Part shown: positions 56,461 through 64,000 of the stretch, in pieces
Layout: every line of letters starts with the position of its first letter
Position numbering within the stretch: the first letter of the stretch is position 1
Assembly (NCBI GenBank): GCA_922989275.2
Contig: OV277857.1
Coordinates: forward strand, 84,437,321-84,501,320
DNA: 64,000 nt
From: Gari tellinella
Lineage: Eukaryota > Mollusca > Bivalvia > Cardiida > Psammobiidae
Reading direction: 5' to 3'
Position numbers and translations under genes: made by a program
The notes under the pieces: model-generated
What the model was told of the DNA's origin: nothing
Seen by the model: only the letters and a program-made list of their open reading frames with translations
The model's database searches: none

Positions 56461-57187
56461 TTGTCAAAGAAGTGTTTACAAAGAAGGACTCAAACTAACA
56501 ACGGAACTATTGATAATAGAAATAGTTTGACGATACTGCTACTAATATACATTATAAAAACAATAGCAACAACGGAACTATTACTATAATAAAATATTAC
56601 GTTGATGATACTGTTTTGATATAGCAACACCAATAACAACACAATGCAGTAAATCCTCTCCCTTACAAACACTAAAACAAGGATAAAATAATGATTGTAT
56701 AAAAGATTTAATTTCGTGAAGTAAACAGTGTGTGCCAAAATTTGGTAATTTTAATTACATTAGACGGTTGATAGTTTTACTGACGAAAAATGCTTTACAA
56801 ATCGCTACTTTTGTTCCCATATGTCCCGATGTTGCCTTGTAAACCATATTGTCATTCATAAACACGTTTACAAATTAATTAACGTTGGAGCTAATTCCAA
56901 ATGTTTAAAGTGGACGAGGCCGACTACGACGGACAAGCAACACGTTAGTCTCGCTTTCGCTCTGTTGTCGTGGCGAGACAAAAGCTACCGATGGGCATTC
57001 TACTGAATGGTCGCTCAGTAGAGTAGAGAATAACGTTTTCTCCACCGTACAAACAGTAGCGTAAACAGATGTATACATTATTAACTCAGTTACCCCTGAC
57101 ATTTTCAATGAAAATTTCCAATTTCAAAATAAGTCTAATCCATTTTTGACTATTTAGGGTTAATTTTAGCAATATATTCCAAAATGA
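56461..57187. other. Intergenic, no gene seen
   Basis: AT-rich with AACA/ATAACAACA-like microsatellite stretches (56560-56645). A composite-MITE end remnant (AGAATAACGTTTTCTCCACC) is at about 57026-57048. Confidence 0.4.
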
Positions 57188-57253
57188 CAAACAGTGTAGA
57201 CCCTGATCAGAGGGCTCCTTAAGGAGCCCTCTGATCAGGGTTTACACTGTTTG
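57188..57253. repeat. 66-bp near-perfect palindrome, GAGGGCTCC type
   Basis: CAAACAGTGTAGACCCTGAT ... ATCAGGGTTTACACTGTTTG; centre GGGCTCCTTAAGGAGCCC. One mismatch. Confidence 0.9.
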
Positions 57254-58009
57254 CATAGGACAAGTTTTATCATCATAGGTGCACTGTTTGTTAATGACGA
57301 GTATACTCTTCGCTAGGGTTGAATGTGTTAAAACCAACACAGTTACTATCATTGATACATAATGAAGATTTAAAATGGCAAATTTCACCAGCCGTCTTAG
57401 AGCAGAATTTTCACGAATAGAGATTTCTGCTTTATGGTTCGCTGAAATGTTAAAAGGGGAGCTACATAGCCAGTCTTTATTGCTCAAGAAGATGTCATTT
57501 TCTTTGGAATGAAACTATCAGGTATATAATATGGTAATTCAACACACTACAGGTATTACAATGTAATTTGTATGAGCCATAAAATACTAGGCCTATTAGC
57601 TAAACAGTATTTCATAAAACATTGAACTGCGTTTAAAACTTACCCATATATTTACAAAAACATAAATCATCTATCAAAGTTTGCTATTTTGAACCAAATC
57701 GCCATTGCCTTACATTTCTCTACACAGTAAAATTATACTCAAAATAAGGCAGGTGCCATATTTACGAAGGAAAACGTTACAACAGAAAGCTCCTTAACTA
57801 AGGAACTACATAAATGTACACCGCCTTAGCCCCTTCACTGCCATGCCGTCACCAGCTTTAAACAATTGGTATCTGCTTTCATTTCTCAAATTATTTTTTG
57901 AACATTTGACTTCAAGTAACATAGTAACAAGTGCCTAACCACTGTATCCGGGGTAAGGCAGTATTGGGTTAAGCAGCCTCCTGTCTTTAACATCCCTTAT
58001 CTATTTAAC
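57254..58009. other. Intergenic, no gene seen
   Basis: MITE flank remnants (ACGAGTATACTCTTCGCTAGGG at 57297; CCCCTTCACTGCC at 57830). No coding signal. Confidence 0.4.
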
Positions 58010-58430
58010 TGAGTGGTTATTCAAGACAGTCTGTACTGCATTACTAAATGTTTATATCAAAATGTCCTCGTGCATTAGATACCACCAGCACGTGCTTGTG
58101 TTCATGTTTTCGATGCGGATCGCGCTGGCGAGTGATGTTTGACTGGGGAGTGAGGAACACTCAGCAAGACAAATCGGCCCTCTAATTGCTCCCTGTTATC
58201 ACGTGGCCATGATAGAACCCATCTACCTATCACTTCAGAAGAGGATTTCCACTTTATAGCTACAAACTTTATCGGAAAAGGAAGATACGACGACAGACAA
58301 GGCGCAATATAGACATGCAAAACTCCACCGCAATATAGGCATGCAAAACTCAGCCGCATAATGCTACTAGGCGAAGAAACCGCCGTGAAAATACAGTTAA
58401 CCAATTTGCGTCCAGTGGATTCTTCCCTGT
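58010..58430. other. Non-repetitive block, function unknown
   Basis: Balanced composition without repeat similarity. It contains E-box-like CACGTG strings (58090 and 58200) and CTCTAATTGCTCCC. A 100-codon minus-strand frame spans 58102-58404 but matches nothing I recognise. Confidence 0.3.
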
Positions 58431-58511
58431 TTTATATTTGATTAGTCCATTTTTATCAAAGGGATGCCTGGTCAAAATTTTCATTTTGTTTTATATTGAA
58501 AGTCCTATCAG

Positions 58512-58576
58512 CAAACAGTGTAGACTCTGATTAGACGCCGCATAATGCGGCGTCTGATCAGAGTCTACACTGTTTG
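58512..58576. repeat. 65-bp near-perfect palindrome, GCA/TGC variant
   Basis: CAAACAGTGTAGACTCTGAT ... AGAGTCTACACTGTTTG; centre GCCGCATAATGCGGC. Confidence 0.9.
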
Positions 58577-59040
58577 CCTTTGTCCTATTTACGGGATCGT
58601 TGGCACAAATGGGTTAAATTATTCACCCCTACATCTTTAAAAAGAAAATTCTAAAAATTCCAGTTTCCAACCTAGTCAAGTGACTCAAATCCATTTATGA
58701 TAACTTTTTGTATTAAAAATTTTCCTCAGTCCATTGAGGGACCACCAGCATATTGTTCTGGAGGTGTCAATGTAACTGTAAAGCACGGTAAAACACAATC
58801 TCAGTTTACCTGCTGAGGTCCAGATTATACTCATGCTCTAGTGATTTTCAATGGTTATTTCTAACCAAACTATCAAATATAAAGGTCCGGTCTCACATAA
58901 GACGATTCAATGGTTCAATATGCACAAAACCCATGCTTTTTGCAAGGAAATTGACAGTAAATAATCTGGCAAGGCGTTATGACCAAAAGGTCGTCGGGAG
59001 ATGTCTTTAAGAGTTTTTTCTGCAATATATTGCAAAATGA

Positions 59041-59361
59041 CAAACATAGCAGACTCTGAAGGAACCCTCTGATCTGGTTTTACATAGTTTGCACAGGGCA
59101 ACTGTACTCTTCACAGAGGCACCGCTTGAAAATGATGAGTAAACTCGTCGCAAGGGTTGAATATGTTAAACCTGGTGGCACGGAATTACATGTATCTTCG
59201 GCTTTTAACTCTTCCACCTCAACATTTTCGTCTGCTTCTGAATAGTCGTCTGAATTTTCCAAATTTTAAAATCTTGTTTTTTTACTTAAGAATATTAAAA
59301 TGATTAAAACGACTGGATCCTGATCGGAATCCACGATTCTAATCTGGATCCAACGTGTTTG
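59041..59361. repeat. Two degenerate palindromic MITE cores
   Basis: 59041-59094 (ACAAACATAGCAGACTCTG ... TCTGATCTGGTTTTACATAG) and 59308-59361 (GACTGGATCCTGATCGG ... CTGGATCCAACGTGTTTG). Confidence 0.55.
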
Positions 59362-59866
59362 CAAATAAAGACGATTGCCATTTGGCAGCAAAGAGATTAT
59401 TTCAAACAGTGCGTGTATTGGAAAAACAATAATACATTGTTTTGATATTCTATAGGCATTTAACAAGAAAACTTAAATAATAGTGAATAAACAAAAGCAA
59501 TTTAAGGATCACATTCAATAATCCAAATTGTCTAATTGAAATAGATTTTTAAAGTAAATTGCAACTAGAAGATTCATAATTACACATATTTTATATACAT
59601 GAAAATATTTAATCCATTTAAGCATAATGTCCTGTTTGTTATATCCGTGATATGAAATGCGTATTTTGGTGTATGGACAAACACTGCAGTGTATTTAGAT
59701 CACCCTTATATATCTACTATGAAATCTTCCATCAAGTATACAGGGAGAGGTCATTGCAAAATCCAGGCATAAATGGGTTAAAAAAAAATTTATTACTCCT
59801 CTTAGCATTGTTCTCGCTAGGTTCAATGATTTGAGAATAAAGCAGAGAGTAAATAAAACACAAGTT

Positions 59867-60073
59867 CTACTTATAGTTCAATATGGGTTGGTCAGACAAC
59901 GAAGTATTTCCTTTTTCTATTTTCTCCAGATCATGTCTTGGTTGTAAGATATACATAGCTTTGTCGCCCGAATTTGTTCGATTTATAATTCTTCGACAAA
60001 GTTTTATTAATTTAGTCAAACAAGCACTGTAGTCTTCAAGTTCATCACGATATAAAATGTTGCAATGTCCCAA
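59867..60073 (-). other. Unrecognised open frame with protein-like composition
   Basis: A 68-codon minus-strand frame; after a few codons in MITE sequence it reads YRDELEDYSACLTKLIKLCR, then RRIINRTNSGDKAMYILQPR and ends NYK-stop. It has even codon use and a charged, helical look. Its 5' side is cut by the truncated MITE at 60069, so it may be the last exon or a fragment of a displaced gene. No family recognised. Confidence 0.25.
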
Positions 60074-60292
60074 TAAACGCGTTTGCGCTAAAACTATTAT
60101 TTCTAATGCAAACAGTTTGGAGCCAGATCAGACGCCGGGTAACCCGGCGTCTGATCAGGCTCCAAACTGTTTGCACCAAGATAAACATGGATTATCAGAA
60201 TTATCCCAAAGTTGCACTTTTCTACGTTTTAATGTTTTGCGTTTGCGTTTCGTTGCGTTTAAACGGGAAATAATAACGTATTCTCCACTGTA
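60069..60292. mobile_element. Composite MITE with truncated left end
   Basis: Starts inside the element (CCCAATAAACGCGTTTGCGC). The central palindrome is at about 60109-60174 (GCCGGGTAACCCGGC). The right end is TTCTCCACTGTA. Confidence 0.85.
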
Positions 60293-60477
60293 CGCAATCA
60301 CTGTATTATGTGTGAATATCATACACGTACGTTTTATGAGCGTTTGAAATAAGCCTGTGTTTGTTAAACCCCTTCACTACCGGGGTATCATTCGTCTGCT
60401 TAATATTTGTCGTTTGCTTTTGTTATCTCAAATTTAGGAACGAGACTATTTGACCAAAGAGACACTTATATGAACAC

Positions 60478-60549
60478 CAAACATTTAGATCTTGACCAGA
60501 CGCCCGGTTACTATAACTCAGTGTCTGGTCAAGATTCAAACTGTTTGAA
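60478..60549. repeat. Palindromic MITE core with expanded loop
   Basis: CCAAACATTTAGATCTTGAC ... GTCAAGATTCAAACTGTTTG around CGGTTACTATAACTCAGTG. Confidence 0.7.
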
Positions 60550-60764
60550 TACTCTAGTATACTCATGCCAATGCAATGAATGGATTAATTCCCATGTAGG
60601 TTTTCTGATACCGAGGTCTGTGAATGCTCCCAATGTCAACGGGTTATGTTCATCAGAAAACTGCAAGAGCACGGGGCTGTGTGATCTATTGTTTACGCCA
60701 TACAGTCAATCCGTTTTAAGCAGCCAATGAATGAAGATTGGTGTTGATCGTTAAGGATAGGTGG

Positions 60765-61390
60765 CCGCCTAATGTAAGGAAACCCCTGCAGAATGCTCCT
60801 ATAGGAGCCTTTTGTGCGAATGTTTATGCAATCAGCTGCAACCTGTTTTAAATTCAACAAATGTATAATCTTTTTAGAGGTCGTTTAACCCAGGTTTGAC
60901 TGTATTTTGGTATAAACCTTCTCACACATTCTCGCTGCAATGCCTGGCTTATCACCATCACGCATAAAGAGCTAAGTAAGTTGCAACGTTTGTTTTGGCT
61001 AAACATATTACGCAGTTTGTCATGCTTTATTGATGCGTGTTGTAAAGTTTTATTGGCTGTGATGATGGATGGAACACATACCTGCTGCACTATATAATGC
61101 AGCGGCTGTGATTGAAACACCTGGCACCTGTAGGGCACATATTTCCACCCAAACAGAATCACCAATTTCTACAAGTTATTCAACATTGCAACTTTTTTTC
61201 CGTAAGATTTAGCATTGCCTACAATTGCACGAATCTAACTGATATGGATGCTGCGTAATATACTCTCGACCATCCACTTCAGAACGAAATGCCTTTTTAG
61301 GCGCTTTGGACGGGTAGTTGTTTAAAGCAGGATGACAGTAAAGCAGAAATCTCCTTTAGAGACTTCTGCTCTTCTTTCATCCTGCTTTTA
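60765..61390. repeat. Two palindromic MITE cores, CTCC/GGAG variants
   Basis: 60780-60850 (GCAGAATGCTCCTATAGGAGC centre, decayed arms) and 61322-61390 (AAAGCAGGATGACAGTAAAG with centre ATCTCCTTTAGAGAC and right end TTTCATCCTGCTTT). Between them no gene is recognised. Confidence 0.7.
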
Positions 61391-61539
61391 ACAGCAGCCT
61401 GTCATGTAATCACCAACGTGTGTTCTTGCGAGTTATAGAAATATCTGGATTTTACTAGATCTATAGTTAATGATTCATTTACATTTCGTGAATAATTTGT
61501 ATAAAACAATCGTCTCATAAAAAAATAGCAGACACACTG

Positions 61540-62210
61540 GGACATTAGTATTAAAAACCAGAACAGAACAAAATTTTATTTCACGTAAACTCAGTTTCTA
61601 GTAAATACCATTCTCTATAATTATATAAATATAACGTTTTGTCAAGAAATCATAGTGGTATGTTTGTGTTCGATGGATGAGCGTATAAGCTAAAATAATT
61701 TAAACCGCTGTCGTTACGACACCCCTGAACCTTCTGCCTAGAGAATCGCTCAAAAGCTAAGTAAACCTTTAATATGTTTGATAGATATATATGCTACTGC
61801 AAGTGTAATATAAACCACTTTTATTAGGGCATCTAGGTTTACAATATTTATGTACATACCCACATATTTACATCTACATTACATATAACATAATTATATA
61901 ACATGTCATTATCTTATTACACATAAACTTTACATGTTTTTGTTTTTAGATAATGTGTACTATACGCTTACACTTGTATATATCTACATGTATATGAACG
62001 AGAAGAATAAAGTTAATTTCCATGTATGAAGTTTGTTAAATATATAGCATAACCCTTTTTATAATATAATTGTACATACATAAATTTCTCAGATAAATAC
62101 ATGTTCCGCTTTATAAGTATTTTCTTCGCTTTCTATTTTGACAAAATATCAGTATGCCGTAATGACCACAAATAAAACTGTGCCTTTCTACTGCAAGCTA
62201 TTGAATGATT
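61540..62210 (-). other. AT-rich sequence, possible retroposon 3' tail
   Basis: On the minus strand TGAAATAAAATTTTGTTCTG ends near 61560, resembling a poly(A) signal plus (TTCTG)n tail. No reverse transcriptase coding was found. Confidence 0.25.
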
Positions 62211-62453
62211 AAACTTTGACATTAATTTTGTTTTTCATAACGGATTGGAAAATGGATAACTTAATTCTCCGTTTTGAAACTTTTAAGATATATCTACATA
62301 ACCTATATAATTCGTTTCTATTTGGCGTACCAAGCAATTCAATTAGTTTAAACATACTCGGTCTACCTCTATTTATAACGCAATCTCAAATATCACTCCG
62401 AGTTGTTATTCAATGTACTTCTCTATACCCTCAAAACAGTTTTTGATTGACAG

Positions 62454-63366
62454 TACGATGGGCGTTTGAAAAGTAATGACAACTGATCAATGAATTCAAT
62501 ATAATACGTGAAAAATGCATGTGTTATATATCATTTAAAGAGCAATCTTTGCCTACACGATGGTGTGCACGATAAGATCACATAAGTTGATAAGTCAGAA
62601 CATGCACCTAAATGACCGTTACTCCAGGACACTTGTCAGACATTATTTTTTTGACGGAATAACTTCTTAAAGAATAAAATATCTAAAAAATGTTTTTTAA
62701 ATATATTACTTTATATATATATTTTAATGTAAATAAAAGTGTATTTTCATTGAAGGGTTAACTGTCTTAGATCTCATTTTTCTAAAATAACATTGCTTAT
62801 TTAGCTATTGACAACAATCGACATGTGTTTTCGAACGCTATGCGTTTTTAATCAGTAGTTCTACAGTTTGATTTTAAAATATAAAAATCTACTTCATTGA
62901 CTTCAAATAAGCCTGGTATAACTTAAAAAAGAGAGATATAAAATAACTTATTTTTTATAAACTATTTAATTTATTATTATTATTTTATTTATATTTCATT
63001 TTAAAAAAAATCATTTTACAAAATAATAACATTTTTACTGTGTTAAGTGTGAATAATTGTCTGATTTTATTTGACAGAAAGTTTCATAAACTTATTGAAA
63101 ATAATAAAGCCGCAATGATAATTATAGTATCAAATTTTGTTCAAAATTTTACCTCAACAATACACGAAAAAGTTACAGTGTCCTGGAGAAGGGGCCATTT
63201 AGGTTCATGTTGTGACTTATCGACTTATGTGGTCTTATCGTGCATTACATCAGCGTGTAGGCAAAGAAATGCTCTTTAAAATGATATATCTACATGCATT
63301 TTGTACTTACTCGTATTATATTAAAGTTATTGTTCAGTTGCCCTTACTTTTCAAACGCCCCTCGTA
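62454..63366. mobile_element. 913-bp foldback mariner-like MITE
   Basis: The left end TACGATGGGCGTTTGAAAAG and right end CTTTTCAAACGCCCCTCGTA are inverses; TACGAGGGGCGTT-type termini and TA targets are typical of mariner elements. The arms extend inward about 190 bp (CACGATAAGATCACATAAG against CTTATGTGGTCTTATCGTG). The centre is AT-rich and encodes no transposase. Confidence 0.75.
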
Positions 63367-63843
63367 TTTCTTTTCTATACAATACCTAATTAGTAATAAC
63401 TGATAGCGCGATATAGTTTTAACGAAATTACATCAATCCTTTCTTGACCAAATGTATAGTGTGGTTTTACCACCTCCACGTCACATTGTCATCTGCTTCG
63501 ATATTGTTTTTTGCATTATCATTTTAAAGTTAATTTAAGGCAGTGTGACTTTTCGTTTTATTTGAAAAGTATCCAGATTTCAAAAAGCTATACCATATAC
63601 CAATTTCATGTTGAAAACATTGTGGTCTTTAATTCTGAGAGTGGTGCAGCTCTTCATGTCTGCCGAGTAACAATTTGAGAACGTGTAGATCTTGATCAGA
63701 CACATACATGTATACTCCGCGTGCACTTTGTGTATTAACTGTGTATTCAAGCTGTGTAACCCCTTCCCTCTAAACAGTAGATTTATGTGCAAATCTAACA
63801 ATCCAACTGTCTTTATTATGACATGTTTCTACTCCTGTACTGT
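63367..63843. other. Intergenic, no gene seen
   Basis: A minus-strand 73-codon frame at 63580-63801 and MITE-flank-like AACCCCTTCCCTC (63758) only. Confidence 0.4.
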
Positions 63844-64000
63844 TTAACTCTTTCCTCCCTAAAACTTTAAATACACAGTTCCAGTTTCCATTTTAGTCCA
63901 GTCCATTTCTGACTTTTAAGTGTTTTTTGTCAATGTTTGGCATTATGACAAACAGTGAAGACCCTAATCAAAGGGCCCCTTTCGGATCCCTCTGACCTGG
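63844..64000. mobile_element. GAGGGCTCC-type palindromic MITE cut by the window end
   Basis: TTAACTCTTTCCTCCC terminus, CCATTTCTGACTTTTAAGTG flank, then CAAACAGTGAAGACCC palindrome from 63950; the window ends in the right arm. Confidence 0.8.

Overview
ORGANISM. This is a nuclear stretch of an animal genome, AT-rich and intron-bearing, and most likely from a bivalve mollusc. One recognisable protein-coding gene, a four-exon HLX / H2.0-like homeobox gene, sits in a sea of short non-autonomous DNA elements, pearl-like elements (about 150-170 bp tandem repeats plus a GACGGACGG microsatellite and a 3' hairpin, as described in oysters and clams) and tRNA-derived sequences. Species cannot be named from the sequence alone. 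LAYOUT. 1-5000: pearl-like element with a 161-bp array, then short palindromic MITEs. 5400-10300: truncated composite MITE, a probable retroposon tail, a tRNA-like head, and a 1.57-kb foldback. 10900-15800: nested pearl-like arrays, one interrupted by another element, then a broken LINE reverse transcriptase on the minus strand. 16600-17830: another pearl-like element with a 168-bp array. 18500-18900: unusual non-repetitive block. 18990-25300: dense MITEs, palindromes and tandem duplications. 26458-32062: a palindromic MITE split by a 5.35-kb foldback transposon with about 1.7-kb inverted arms and a decayed gene inside. 32600-37400: more MITEs, then the HLX 5' flank. 37613-48809: HLX. 48950-50100: cluster of palindromic MITEs. 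50859-54526: a 3.67-kb TIR element carrying a 171-bp satellite with dimeric higher-order structure. 54900-64000: MITEs, two non-repetitive blocks and a mariner-like foldback MITE. HOW IT WORKS TOGETHER. HLX is the only gene with good evidence. Its exons join in phase (phase 1, 1, 0) into a 366-residue protein with two eh1-like repression motifs, a complete homeodomain split between residues 44 and 45, and an acidic tail. Its introns (857, 3339 and 5900 bp) and flanks are full of mobile elements, including a MITE between a CCAAT-bearing block and the start codon. The most unusual general feature is the set of roughly 65-bp palindromic cores (three related families, dozens of copies). Their arms change together from copy to copy, so the palindrome is kept while the sequence drifts.
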